Shown here piece by piece: positions 1 through 9,201 of a stretch of DNA of 64,000 nt. The notes under the pieces are model-generated. The model was not told the DNA's origin. It did no database searches and saw only the letters and a program-made list of their open reading frames with translations. The position numbers and the translations under genes were made by a program. The DNA is taken from assembly GCA_947496705.1 (NCBI GenBank), contig CANMDW010000007.1, positions 1-64,000 of the forward strand, given 5' to 3'. Position 1 is the first letter of the stretch, and the number at the start of each line of letters is the position of its first letter. Source of the DNA: an uncultured Aquimarina sp. GTDB taxonomy: Bacteria; Bacteroidota; Bacteroidia; Flavobacteriales; Flavobacteriaceae.

Positions 1-3000
1 TCACCTAATTTGGTACTGCCTTGATAGAATTCTACTTTAGTTACATTTCCATCGCTATCACTGGCGTTGGCAGTAATGTTGACGGTATCACCCTCAGTAA
101 AAGTTGCATTATCAGAAGGACTTGTTAAAGAAATACTTGGAGAAGTATTGCCAGGAGGAGCAACACCATCAGAAGATACGACCGAAGCAAATGTTTCTCC
201 GACAATAATTCTATCCATTAAAAAGGGTTCATCACTTGCATTTGAGTTTGTTAATCCAATTCCTTTAAAACTAGTCCATCCATTATTATGAGTTAGATCG
301 GGAGCATCGGTTTCTTTGGCTGGATTTACCCAAAGATCCATACGATCCTCGCGAATTCTGGCAACTATCATTACAGTAGTACCTGGTCTGAATTCGGGAC
401 CACCTATCGAGTTTCTTTGATACCCTTCAGATAGAATAAAATCACCTTTTGAGCTATTCGTCTGTATACCTACATACCGCCAATCCCAATTGGCATTGGT
501 GTTAAAAACCCTCACTCTTTGATTGTCAGAATATGTACTTGAAGCTTCCCATCGTAACAGATAACTCATCCACACTTCGTTTTGTCCCGTGATCAATGCA
601 TCGGAAAATTCCCTACGGCCTCCTTCTCGGTTTTTATCGATACGCAGTGCTTTATTGCCACCAGAAACTCCATTGGCTGATAATGGATTACTGCTTACAT
701 TAACCACTTTGGATCCATTATTGTTCCAGGGGCCAAGCCAGCCTTCACTTCCGGTTCCTTTACCACTTAAACCTCCTACAGGATATCCTTCAAAAGATTC
801 TACCATGCGGGTTCCCTGGAAATAGGTAAACTTTACACTATGGTCTCCCACATTGCCTGCAATGTCTTTAACACCTTTTGCCGTGAGTGTGTATTCGATT
901 CCATCTGTTAATGCAGAAGTATTTAATACTACTGTTTCCTCATCGCTCTCCAATACAGCAGAAGTTACATTGATCCCACCACTAATACTATAATTGGCTG
1001 AATTCTGTGCAGATAAACGTTCTACTTTTTCATTAAATATTACATGGATTTTTGTGTTAAAGATAACTTCTACAGCTGCAATTTTAGGGCCTTCTCTATC
1101 TTGTTGTGTAGTCGCAGAAGCTTCTGTAGAGGTTGTAGATTCATTACCCCATTGGTCTACTGCTTTAATCTTATAATAATATTTTGTCGAGGCCTTTAAT
1201 CCTTTATCGGTATATGAATTTGAAATAGCTTCTTCCACAAAAGTATTTGACCCTGCGTTAAAGCCACTATTTTCACTTCGGTATATGTAATACCTGGCCA
1301 AATCATTATCGGTATTATTATTCCATTTTAAATCAATGGTACTGGAACCGGTAGCATTTGCCTGTAATCCTGTCGGTTTGGCTGGTGGTACATTATCCAG
1401 AACATCTGTTTTTATTCTGTTTTCTGAAGAATTATACGCCACACTGATCTGATCTAAGGTAATGACTGCGCTCAACTGATTTCCGTTTATCTTTCCGATC
1501 ACCGGTGTACCTTGCCCAACGGCCATCACCACCCATATATCTGTATTCTTTACTCCATCAACTTTGATCTGCAACCGTTTATTATCTTCAGAAATATAAG
1601 CTTTAGAAGGGCTCAACACCCACCCTTTTACATAGCTATTATTTTTCCCTTCTATAAGAAAATATGGAACTCCGTCCTCGGTTCCTTTGGTAGTTGGCAG
1701 TTCATCGGTATCTGAAGATTCCCCCAAATTTACATTCCATGCATAGTTGTGATTAGACTCATCTTTAACCTTATCTAATGTGGATATAATTGCCGGAGCA
1801 TTGGTACCTGTAAAATCTACCATCATATGGCGTTTTACCTCGTTAACTCCCAATGAGTTATATTTAGCCCCTCCACCAACGATTGCATATCCTTTGCTAT
1901 TATTAACATCAAAAAAGTCAAATTTTCCAGTTCGGCCAGAAGCATTATCATCTGATTTGCCATCTACCTGAAACGTAGAATGGTATTTTGCGCCTTTGTT
2001 TTTTTCGGGCCCTGCAAAAAATCGAGTGTTATAGGCAAATAAGCCAATCTGAGTAGCTTCTCTTTTATCCCAGGCTTTATCATGATAATCTGTATCCCCC
2101 AATATAGATACTAAAACATCATTTTCGTCTTGCCATCGATTTCTAAAATAGGCTGCACCTCTTTCAGAATCTACGACTCCTTTTTCCAATATTCCATTAG
2201 GTGATTTAGGGGTTCCATTTTCAGGATAATACAATAATGACCAGGTGGTTCCCGCCCGTCTCTGATCATATTTTTTTGAAGGAGGTGCGGCATTTTTTAT
2301 ACCTCTGTGCCTATCGAAAAAATAGTGATAATAAGGCACATCTGCTGCAGGTGTGGTTTCCAGCAGCATACTGATCAATCCATGCTCTCCATACCTTGTT
2401 TCTCCTGTACCATATTGCAGACAGCTTTGTCCATCATCAAAAGCACCTGAGTATATTACCAGTTTCCAAAAATCATGTGAGTTAAATTCATTGTCAAATC
2501 CTGTATCACCTATGGATCGAACCGCTAAAACGGCTGGAAATAAAAATGAGTTTGCATATGCCAGATATCCGTTACCTTCTTGTGTCCACCCTATATCCCC
2601 ATAGGCTGTGGACATATGCCTGTTTAATTCGCTTTTTAACTTTTTATATCGATTATTACGTTTTCCTTCTTCATAGGCAGACAACATCAATATAAGTTCT
2701 CCTCCTCGAGTTACGGCCACCCAATTAGATCCTTTATGCGGCGAACTTACATTGACATGACTAAAGCCCGGCCATTTATCCAGCCCATTTTTTATTTTAC
2801 CAAAAATGTAATTTCTCTGGTTGTTGGTCCATGCATTATAACACCAATCATATGTAATCCCAAACCCTTTGCTGATCATTGCTCTTGAAAGCCCCGAATT
2901 GCTCTCCATAGTTCTATTATCGGGGTCATTTTTTTCATAAATATCCCGCAGGGCATTATAGGCGTAGTCTGAATATTTTTTATCCCCTGTCAATAAATAC

Positions 3001-3275
3001 ATCATAGCGGCTTCACGCGCCAGCCACGTTCTGGCATAGTTGTAATTTTTATCGCTTGGTTTTTCATCATATACCTGCCAGTCATTTTGGTCTACACGAC
3101 TTTTCATAGCCTGATAAGCATCCTTATGATGACTGCCATTCACTTTGATAGCGTCTTTTAATTCATTAATGCGCTGTGTGGTAACATATAAACGGGGATG
3201 TTGTTGTGAAAAAGCTTCATTTGTTTGAAAAACAAAAAATAAAATGCAGATAATCAATATTTTATTTCTATTCAT
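1..3275 (-). CDS. Secreted multidomain polysaccharide-lyase-like protein (heparinase II/III type), C-terminus beyond window
   Basis: The frame is open for about 1,091 codons from the ATG at 3273-3275 to the left edge with no stop, so the C-terminus is missing. Residues 1-24 are a signal peptide (MNRNKILIICILFFVFQ...). Residues about 25-330 are helical and rich in W, Y and N, as in the toroid part of alginate and heparin lyases. Residues about 375-580 (GAAYFRNRW, YHDKAWDKREATQIGLFAY) resemble the beta-rich heparinase II/III part. A fibronectin type III domain (about 625-710), a SbsA-like Ig domain (about 715-810), a jelly-roll-like region (about 812-1030) and the start of a bacterial Ig domain (about 1045 on) follow. 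A sorting domain may lie outside the window. An in-frame ATG 21 bp upstream (3294-3296) is possible, but the chosen start fits the signal peptide better. The fold call is from recognition; the substrate is unknown. Confidence 0.75.
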   Translation of the reverse strand, partial: MNRNKILIICILFFVFQTNEAFSQQHPRLYVTTQRINELKDAIKVNGSHHKDAYQAMKSRVDQNDWQVYDEKPSDKNYNYARTWLAREAAMMYLLTGDKKYSDYAYNALRDIYEKNDPDNRTMESNSGLSRAMISKGFGITYDWCYNAWTNNQRNYIFGKIKNGLDKWPGFSHVNVSSPHKGSNWVAVTRGGELILMLSAYEEGKRNNRYKKLKSELNRHMSTAYGDIGWTQEGNGYLAYANSFLFPAVLAVRSIGDTGFDNEFNSHDFWKLVIYSGAFDDGQSCLQYGTGETRYGEHGLISMLLETTPAADVPYYHYFFDRHRGIKNAAPPSKKYDQRRAGTTWSLLYYPENGTPKSPNGILEKGVVDSERGAAYFRNRWQDENDVLVSILGDTDYHDKAWDKREATQIGLFAYNTRFFAGPEKNKGAKYHSTFQVDGKSDDNASGRTGKFDFFDVNNSKGYAIVGGGAKYNSLGVNEVKRHMMVDFTGTNAPAIISTLDKVKDESNHNYAWNVNLGESSDTDELPTTKGTEDGVPYFLIEGKNNSYVKGWVLSPSKAYISEDNKRLQIKVDGVKNTDIWVVMAVGQGTPVIGKINGNQLSAVITLDQISVAYNSSENRIKTDVLDNVPPAKPTGLQANATGSSTIDLKWNNNTDNDLARYYIYRSENSGFNAGSNTFVEEAISNSYTDKGLKASTKYYYKIKAVDQWGNESTTSTEASATTQQDREGPKIAAVEVIFNTKIHVIFNEKVERLSAQNSANYSISGGINVTSAVLESDEETVVLNTSALTDGIEYTLTAKGVKDIAGNVGDHSVKFTYFQGTRMVESFEGYPVGGLSGKGTGSEGWLGPWNNNGSKVVNVSSNPLSANGVSGGNKALRIDKNREGGRREFSDALITGQNEVWMSYLLRWEASSTYSDNQRVRVFNTNANWDWRYVGIQTNSSKGDFILSEGYQRNSIGGPEFRPGTTVMIVARIREDRMDLWVNPAKETDAPDLTHNNGWTSFKGIGLTNSNASDEPFLMDRIIVGETFASVVSSDGVAPPGNTSPSISLTSPSDNATFTEGDTVNITANASDSDGNVTKVEFYQGSTKLG

Positions 3276-3346
3276 TGTGAAAACAAAATTTTCCATGATA
3301 CGTTTGGTTTTGAGATTTCTTACTATTTTATGTGTGAAAAGTGAAT

Positions 3347-3372
3347 CATAAGTTGTTTAAACAACACTTATG
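3347..3372. promoter_or_regulatory. Imperfect 26-bp palindrome upstream of the lyase gene
   Basis: CATAAG / CTTATG arms flank a perfect 12-bp core, TTGTTTAAACAA, with two extra bases on one side. It lies about 70 bp upstream of the lyase start and could be an operator. A second palindrome at 3401-3416 (TGGTCA-ATTG-TGACCA) lies 28 bp farther away. The rest of the gene-free stretch 3276-3695 is AT-rich and shows nothing else I can support. Confidence 0.4.
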
Positions 3373-3400
3373 CTATGAATTGTCACATCATGAGTTTGTT

Positions 3401-3416
3401 TGGTCAATTGTGACCA
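3401..3416. promoter_or_regulatory. Palindrome TGGTCA-ATTG-TGACCA upstream of the lyase gene
   Basis: Perfect 6-bp arms surround a 4-bp centre, about 125 bp upstream of the lyase start. The half-site spacing suits a dimeric DNA-binding protein. No regulator can be assigned from sequence alone. Confidence 0.35.
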
Positions 3417-3695
3417 TACAAGCTTTCTATTTTAATGAATACATTAAAATGAAGTATGCTGTCGTAAACAACAGAACCGAAACACTGAATTAAAAAATGG
3501 AATAGTTGCCAAAATAAAAGCTATTAGAATTTTGGCTTTTTTTGCAAAAAATATGAAGGGTTTCATTGGGGTTTAAATTTTTGAGTTTGGTTAATGATTT
3601 TACTTAAGTCTGATTTGTGTGGTACTAAACTATTGTAAAAAAAAATCTTACACTCTTTAAAAATTGCGGTGATTTTAAAAAAATTGACTTTATTT

Positions 3696-4454
3696 TTAGA
3701 TCTCAAAAAAAAATTCTTTTCGTTTTCTACGAAAAGACTCCGGAGTTTCTTTAGCCAGTTTAAAAAAAGTAATACTAAAACTTGAATGGCTTTGAAATCC
3801 TAAATCATATGCTATATCACATATTGGTAAATCGGTTCCTGTTAATAATACCATTGCTTTTTGTACTTTACTTTGTAAAATGTATTGATATGGCGTAACG
3901 CCAAGATATTTTTTAAAGTTTCTGATAAAATGGTGAATTTTCCAATCACTCATTTTTGCAAGTGTTTCAATGGTTAATTTCTTGTCTAGATTCCTGTGTA
4001 TATAGGTTATAATTTTTTTCAACCTGAAAGGAACTTCACAGGTAGCTATATCCGAATTCTGTATAGTTTCTGACTCTTTATAATTATAGTTAGAAAAGGC
4101 AATTTCGACTGCAACAACTACATCGTTAGGTTTAAATGGTTTTACAATATAGCCCATAGGATGCGTTGATTTTACTTCATTTAAAGTTGTAGGATCTGAA
4201 AATGAGGTAATATACACAAAGGGAGCAGTATTTTTTTTCTGCAAAAATTCCCCAATAGCAATCCCTTCTTTTGCTCCTCCAAGGTCGATATCTAATAACA
4301 CCATATCTGGTGCTAATTCAATAATTTTTTCTAACGCTTTTTTTGCTGTACAACAGATATCTATCACTTCGAAATTTTGTTCTTTAAGTATCTCTGCTAT
4401 GTGAGTTGCAATGATAAGTTCATCTTCAACTATAAGTACTTTTTTTCGGTTCAT
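3696..4454 (-). CDS. Response regulator, receiver domain fused to AraC-type DNA-binding domain
   Basis: 252 residues. The receiver domain (about 4-122) has the acidic pair E10/D11, the phosphoacceptor D55 (VLLDID), T83 and K105 (IVKPF). An AraC/XylS helix-turn-helix domain fills about 145-250. The protein is thus a cytoplasmic transcription factor activated by phosphorylation. Its start overlaps the 3' end of the histidine kinase gene by 29 bp, so the two are translated as a pair. The next gene on the same strand is the secreted lyase, 420 bp away, which is a candidate target by position only. Confidence 0.9.
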   Translation of the reverse strand: MNRKKVLIVEDELIIATHIAEILKEQNFEVIDICCTAKKALEKIIELAPDMVLLDIDLGGAKEGIAIGEFLQKKNTAPFVYITSFSDPTTLNEVKSTHPMGYIVKPFKPNDVVVAVEIAFSNYNYKESETIQNSDIATCEVPFRLKKIITYIHRNLDKKLTIETLAKMSDWKIHHFIRNFKKYLGVTPYQYILQSKVQKAMVLLTGTDLPICDIAYDLGFQSHSSFSITFFKLAKETPESFRRKRKEFFFEI

Positions 4455-5742
4455 TGTGCAGGGGTTTTTTGTTAAATATTATGACTATTGATGTTCCATT
4501 ATCCGAATTAATTTTTATTTTCCCATTTAACTGTCTAACTAATAATTTTACTATTCGTAAACCGTGTGAATACGATTCTTTCTCAATTGTTTGTTCTGGT
4601 ATTCCAATACCATTATCACTCACTTTGATGGTTATATTATTTAGCTCATCGATACTTGCTTCAACAGAAAGTTTACCAGATCTATTATTTGGAAAAGCAT
4701 GTTTAAAAGCATTAAACACCAACTCATTAATAATGATCCCGAGTGAAATAGTAGTTTTCATATCAAAAAAGCAGTTTTCAGCATTTTCTGTATGCGCAAT
4801 CGATTGCATATTATCATAAAAAGATTGATAAATGGATCCTATTAACTTTTTTAAGTACAGATCAAAATCAATCTGGTCTATTGCGTCTGTTGAATATAAC
4901 AATTGATGAACCATTGCCATAGAATTAATTTGAGTGGTGCTACGTTCTACAAACCGTCTTACATTACTATCTCTATGAAAATCGTTTTTAAGATTCAACA
5001 TACTTAAGATCAATTGTAGATTATTCTTAGTTCTATGATGGATTTCTTTGATTAAAACCTCTCTTTCTCCTAATTGCTTTTGCAATTCTATATTTTTTTT
5101 GACTAGTGTAGTGTTGTTTTTCTCGATTTCCATATTTCTATAAAAAAATTCTCTATTGCGTTCTTCTTTTATTTTCAATAGATAAAAAAAAACGACAGCA
5201 ATAAAAAAAACTACTATAAATGCGTAAGTAAAATGGTAATTTTGATGTTTTTGACTTGCCACCTCAAGTTCTGAAGTACTCTTTTCTACATTGAAAGTTT
5301 CTATTTTTGTTTGCTGTCTTTGTCCTTGATATTTTATTGATTCCTTAATATCATTATAAAGATTAGTATATAATGGAGTACTTGTTTGAGTTTTTACTTG
5401 CCCTATGTTATACAGTAAAAAAAAACTACTATAATTTGTTATAAAGTTAAACAATAAAATCGGACTATGTGTTGTGGGTAACACCCAAATAATATGCGTT
5501 TTTTCACTCACTAAAAGTGAATTCTCAGAAAGCGTCGAAAACCAAGTAAATTTTCTTTTTTTTAGATAAAATTCAGCCAAATTTCTGCTACAAGTGAGAT
5601 ATCGAGAAAAAACATTCTCCTCTTTTGGTTTGATCTCATGTGTATCAAAATTATTAACCACAGATTCTAATCTTAAGTCTGTAAAAAGCACTATAATTAC
5701 TATAAAAGCGATTTTTATTCTAAAAATTATCTTTGAATTCAT
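4426..5742 (-). CDS. Membrane sensor histidine kinase, HisKA_2 type
   Basis: 438 residues. A hydrophobic segment at about 9-22 and a second at about 172-190 bracket a sensor region of about 150 residues, outside the cytoplasm. A short coiled coil (about 191-228) leads to the HisKA_2 motif KEIHHRTKNN (His235/His236), and a HATPase domain with NELVFNAFKHAF and DNGIGIP completes the protein. Related kinases in this phylum often carry TPR repeats in the sensor region; here it is short and shows no clear TPR. The gene overlaps the response regulator gene by 29 bp. The signal is unknown. Confidence 0.9.
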   Translation of the reverse strand: MNSKIIFRIKIAFIVIIVLFTDLRLESVVNNFDTHEIKPKEENVFSRYLTCSRNLAEFYLKKRKFTWFSTLSENSLLVSEKTHIIWVLPTTHSPILLFNFITNYSSFFLLYNIGQVKTQTSTPLYTNLYNDIKESIKYQGQRQQTKIETFNVEKSTSELEVASQKHQNYHFTYAFIVVFFIAVVFFYLLKIKEERNREFFYRNMEIEKNNTTLVKKNIELQKQLGEREVLIKEIHHRTKNNLQLILSMLNLKNDFHRDSNVRRFVERSTTQINSMAMVHQLLYSTDAIDQIDFDLYLKKLIGSIYQSFYDNMQSIAHTENAENCFFDMKTTISLGIIINELVFNAFKHAFPNNRSGKLSVEASIDELNNITIKVSDNGIGIPEQTIEKESYSHGLRIVKLLVRQLNGKIKINSDNGTSIVIIFNKKPLHNEPKKSTYS

Positions 5743-5964
5743 AAGTTGGTTAAGTTCTTGTCACTATAACAACAGGTACAAAACAAATTACCCTACCTAA
5801 AATTGAATTTTTTATTTTTCAAATAATCTTTAAGGATGGTAGCATAGTATATATATTTCACAAATATTATTCTGAAAAAGAGAGAAATATTACTTTTTTA
5901 TTACATTTGATCCAATAATAATGAGTTCTATGAAAAAGAATACATTGCCTAAATAAATGAAAAA

Positions 5965-6021
5965 AATTCAGATTCGGGAGATAGAGAATATAGAGAATTC
6001 AGATTCGGGAGATAGAGAATA
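5965..6021. repeat. Tandem repeat, 31-bp period, 1.8 copies
   Basis: A 26-bp block starting AATTCAGATTCGGGAGATAG at 5965 recurs without change at 5996-6021. The linker TAGAG separates them. Looks like a recent local duplication; no function can be assigned. Confidence 0.85.
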
Positions 6022-6108
6022 AAGAAGTCTACGCTAAAAGCTGCCGTATGGGATAGAGAACCAGACTCTCAGGTTGACTTCTAAAACATCTACTTCATTA
6101 AGATTATA

Positions 6109-6129
6109 AGAACGAATACCATTCGTTCT
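6109..6129. repeat. Inverted repeat AGAACGAAT-ACC-ATTCGTTCT
   Basis: Perfect 9-bp arms with a 3-bp centre, about 115 bp past the stop codon of the LysR gene. Without a T-run it is a weak terminator; it may equally be an operator-like site. Confidence 0.4.
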
Positions 6130-6242
6130 CTATACTATTTTAGTATTCGTACCTGAGGTGGGATTAAAGCAAATTGCCAGGCTGTTTTCCTTTATAATGA
6201 AAACATAATAAACACATCGATTTGATCGAGTAAACTTTTTGC

Positions 6243-7166
6243 TCAATATTTTTCAAACCAGTCAAAAGTTTCTCTGATAATCCTATCTTTTTCCGATTCT
6301 ATAAAATCCAAAAATGCCAACGCAACTGGTGATAGGTTTTTTGAGTGTAACCAGATCAAATTCCAATGTGTTATAATGGGCAATCCTTTGAACGGAATAA
6401 TTTCTAAATCACCATTCTTTAGGTCATTTTTGATCCCTATAAGTGGCATGATAGAGTATCCCAAACCAGCTATGACCGCTTGTTTTAATGCTTCATTTGA
6501 TGTGAGTTCCATTTTCTTATGGGTAGGTAGCTTATTTTTTTTAATAAAATCTTCCATAGCACTTCGAGTAGCAGAACCTTCTTCTCTATAGATCAAAGGA
6601 TATTCTTCAAAGATCTTTGTTTTGGAAGCTTGTTTTTTTAACTTTAATGTGGTTCCTCCGATCAGGAAAAGTTTATTTTGCATTAACTGTACCCGCTTGG
6701 TTTTGAGCTGCTCAGGAATTACAGATACCATTGCAAAATCAACTTCATTTTGTTCTAAACTGTGCACCACTTGTGCTTTATTGGTTACATCCATAATGAG
6801 ATCGACTCCCTTATGCTTTCTCATAAAATCTGATAAGAAATATGGCATCACATATTTACCTGTAGAAACAACAGATATCTTAAGGCGTCCTGCCACTTGC
6901 CCTTGATAAGACATCGTCTTGTAATTAATCGCCTCTACTTCATTTAATATTTTCTCTGCAGCTTGAGCTATTTCTTTTCCAAAATCGGTTACATATAATT
7001 TTCTACCCACTACCTCTGTAAGGGGAATTGAAAACTGATCCTGAAATTTTTTCAGCTGAATAGAAACGGCTGGCTGGGTTAAAAAAAGCTCTTCAGATGC
7101 TTTGGTAATGCTTTGATTTTGAACAATCTTCCGGAAGATCTGTAATTGATGTAATGTATAATTCAT
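6243..7166 (-). CDS. LysR-type transcriptional regulator
   Basis: 307 residues, the usual LysR length. The N-terminal winged HTH (about 1-60, with SITKASEELFLTQPAVSIQL) is followed by a substrate-binding domain (about 90-300). It starts 88 bp from a divergently transcribed gene set that includes an SbtA-type bicarbonate permease. CbbR/CmpR-type LysR proteins control carbon-uptake genes in other bacteria, so control of that divergent set is the natural inference. The effector is unknown. Confidence 0.9.
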   Translation of the reverse strand: MNYTLHQLQIFRKIVQNQSITKASEELFLTQPAVSIQLKKFQDQFSIPLTEVVGRKLYVTDFGKEIAQAAEKILNEVEAINYKTMSYQGQVAGRLKISVVSTGKYVMPYFLSDFMRKHKGVDLIMDVTNKAQVVHSLEQNEVDFAMVSVIPEQLKTKRVQLMQNKLFLIGGTTLKLKKQASKTKIFEEYPLIYREEGSATRSAMEDFIKKNKLPTHKKMELTSNEALKQAVIAGLGYSIMPLIGIKNDLKNGDLEIIPFKGLPIITHWNLIWLHSKNLSPVALAFLDFIESEKDRIIRETFDWFEKY

Positions 7167-7254
7167 AACTAATGTTTATGTATATCATTATAAATATAAA
7201 TAAAAATTAATAAAAAAAATGTTTCAATTTTGTCGTCGATAAAAAAGATACACT

Positions 7255-7539
7255 ATGTCAAATACAATTAAATCTCAATTTCAAAGCCGTAGTAAAGTAC
7301 TTGTTTTAAAAAATACGAAAGAAAAATTACGGATCCCTGAAAAAGAGAAAAACAAGATCCTGAAAGTAATAATTCATATAAGTCTGGGGAGTCTGTTCTT
7401 CTCTTCATTAATAACGCTATCCATTCTGAATAACAAAATGTTCATGGATAGAATTCTCATTTCATCCTTTATTATCTCATGCCTATTTCTTTTGAAAACT
7501 ACAAACCAACAGGCAGATACTTCGTTTCGAAAACAGTAA
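7255..7539 (+). CDS. Small membrane protein of unknown function
   Basis: 94 residues. A basic N-terminus (about 1-38) is followed by two hydrophobic segments (about 39-58 and 68-83) that form a probable helical hairpin; the C-terminus is polar. I do not recognise a family. It is the first gene of the divergent set opposite LysR and precedes the small protein at 7594 and the SbtA-like permease at 7929. Its place suggests co-transcription with the permease. Confidence 0.6.
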   Translation: MSNTIKSQFQSRSKVLVLKNTKEKLRIPEKEKNKILKVIIHISLGSLFFSSLITLSILNNKMFMDRILISSFIISCLFLLKTTNQQADTSFRKQ

Positions 7540-7593
7540 AATGTTATGCAAAGAATAAAACTTAGAATTTTAAACAGTAATAATTAATAAAAA

Positions 7594-7884
7594 ATGATCA
7601 TGACAGAAGTAAAGCAAAAAATCCAACTAGTAGAAGGTAAATTCACCCCGTCTGAAGCGGCTGATGTAGTATCTTCCTTAATTGAGGAAAAAATAAACTT
7701 TCACAAACTTCAAAGACTAAGCTTATCCGAGGGTCACCAAGCAACAAATACAGAGTATCCCGATGGAAGAATCGCAGAACTATACAATGAGAAAAAAATA
7801 GCAAAAGAGTTTATCAACAACGCCAGAGAAGAAGGATATAAGATAAAAATCAACGGAACACTGGAAATTACATTTGTAGAATAA
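7594..7884 (+). CDS. Small conserved protein upstream of SbtA-like permease
   Basis: 96 residues, soluble, no Cys. The second in-frame ATG (7600) is an equally good start. The pattern (GKFTPSEAADVVSSLIEEKI, then NFHKLQRLS, ending in a short beta strand GTLEITFVE) matches a family I recall only as uncharacterised in Bacteroidota. Cyanobacterial SbtA has a PII-like partner, SbtB, of similar size, but I see no PII T-loop signature here, so an SbtB role is not supported. It lies 44 bp ahead of the permease gene. Confidence 0.65.
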   Translation: MIMTEVKQKIQLVEGKFTPSEAADVVSSLIEEKINFHKLQRLSLSEGHQATNTEYPDGRIAELYNEKKIAKEFINNAREEGYKIKINGTLEITFVE

Positions 7885-7928
7885 TCAAGTGAAATAGTAG
7901 TAGTTCTAAAAAATTCAATTCTTACTTC

Positions 7929-8891
7929 ATGGATTTACACCTGTTGGCAGACAATTTAACAAACCCCGCTCTTTTATTTTTCTTTTTAGGTATTCTGGCA
8001 GTTCAATTTAAAAGCGATCTTGAAATACCGCAAAACTCCTCAAAGTTTATTTCACTTTATTTATTACTTTCCATAGGATTTAAAGGAGGACAAGAGCTTT
8101 CTCATAGCAATCTTGATCTGGAGATTATTTGGTCAATATTGTTCGGGATAGTATTAGCTGTAGTTGTGCCTTTGTATTCTTATTTTCTGCTAAGAAGGAA
8201 ATTCAATGTATCCAACGCTGGTGCCATAGCAGCTTCATATGGCTCGGTAAGTGCTGTAACCTTTGTTACGGCACTTACCTTCCTAGAGATGGAACAAATC
8301 TCTTTTGGAGGTCATATGGTGGCTGTAATGGCACTGATGGAAGCACCCTCAATCATTGTTGGAATGCTGCTCATTTCATTTTACGATAAAGATGGTAAAA
8401 ATAATATCGCTATGAGAAAAGTGTTTAAGCATTCTCTTACAAACGGAAGCGTTCTATTAATATTAGGAAGTCTGGTTGTAGGATTTATGGCCAGCGAACA
8501 ACAGGCCGAAGGTATTAAGCCATTTACTACAGATATATTTAAAGGATTCCTGGCCGTTTTTTTATTGGATATGGGGATCACCAGCGGTAAAAAAATATCA
8601 GCTTTTCTTAAAAAAGGGTGGTTTGCCTTCCTCTTTTCTATAATAATACCTTTATTTAATGGTTGTTTGACAGCAATAATCAGTGCAAGTTTTACAGACA
8701 GTATCGGCAATCGATTTTTACTGGCTATATTGGCTGCGAGTGCTTCTTATATAGCTGTACCTGCCGCTATGCGAATAGCAGTACCCAAGGCAAACCCTAG
8801 TTTATATCTACCCATGGCATTGGCTATTACATTTCCATTCAATATCACTTTAGGTATGCCTATTTATCTCTGTATTGTACAGATGGTTTAG
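7929..8891 (+). CDS. SbtA-type sodium-dependent bicarbonate permease
   Basis: 320 residues with about ten hydrophobic segments. The N-terminus LTNPALLFFFLGILAVQFKS and the segments LLLSIGFKGGQEL and SYGSVSAVTFVTA are typical of the SbtA (Sbt_1) family. Cyanobacterial SbtA imports bicarbonate with sodium. In a heterotroph a likely role is supply of inorganic carbon for anaplerotic carboxylation. It is the last gene of the set divergent from LysR. Substrate is inferred from the family alone. Confidence 0.85.
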   Translation: MDLHLLADNLTNPALLFFFLGILAVQFKSDLEIPQNSSKFISLYLLLSIGFKGGQELSHSNLDLEIIWSILFGIVLAVVVPLYSYFLLRRKFNVSNAGAIAASYGSVSAVTFVTALTFLEMEQISFGGHMVAVMALMEAPSIIVGMLLISFYDKDGKNNIAMRKVFKHSLTNGSVLLILGSLVVGFMASEQQAEGIKPFTTDIFKGFLAVFLLDMGITSGKKISAFLKKGWFAFLFSIIIPLFNGCLTAIISASFTDSIGNRFLLAILAASASYIAVPAAMRIAVPKANPSLYLPMALAITFPFNITLGMPIYLCIVQMV

Positions 8892-8972
8892 AAATAGAAT
8901 GCTATCTATGTCTACCATAAAGCTACATCGAAAGATTATTTACAACACCTATCACCCACTGCCAAAATGTAA

Positions 8973-9087
8973 CTAATCAAAAGTATTCAGAGCTTCTTTA
9001 ATCACCATCTTGCACTTCCTTAACCAATTGTTGGTCGTTTTTATCGCTTTTGTATTCTTTTAAAAATGGATTTTCCATAACATACAT
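8973..9087 (-). pseudogene. Remnant of a sigma-70-type factor N-terminus
   Basis: From the ATG at 9085-9087 the minus strand reads MYVMENPFLKEYKSDKNDQQ, then LVKEVQDGD and a stop. Skipping one base at the stop gives KEALNTFD and then another stop. The sequence NDQQLVKEVQDGDKEAL closely follows the N-terminal pattern of Bacteroidota ECF-type sigma factors (DQELV..xxxGDKEAL). No region 2 or 4 follows. I read it as a truncated, frameshifted remnant; a chance match is possible at this length. Confidence 0.45.
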
Positions 9088-9201
9088 TTTTTAACTTGGA
9101 TGCAAGACTTTGGAATATGTGACAGGTCTAAATCACTTCAATTAAAAATGATTGATATTGACTGTAAAACCATGTATAAACAAAACTTTAACATTTAAAA
9201 T

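Larger units (their letters stand above)
5743..6242. other. Gene-free 500-bp stretch
   Basis: AT-rich spacer between the kinase start and the 3' end of the LysR gene. It holds a 31-bp tandem duplication (5965-6021) and a small perfect inverted repeat (6109-6129). I see no further gene. Confidence 0.7.

Noticed and set aside
7594..7884. SbtB (PII-like) identity for the small protein before the permease
   Set aside because: Size and context fit, but no PII T-loop or fold signature is visible.
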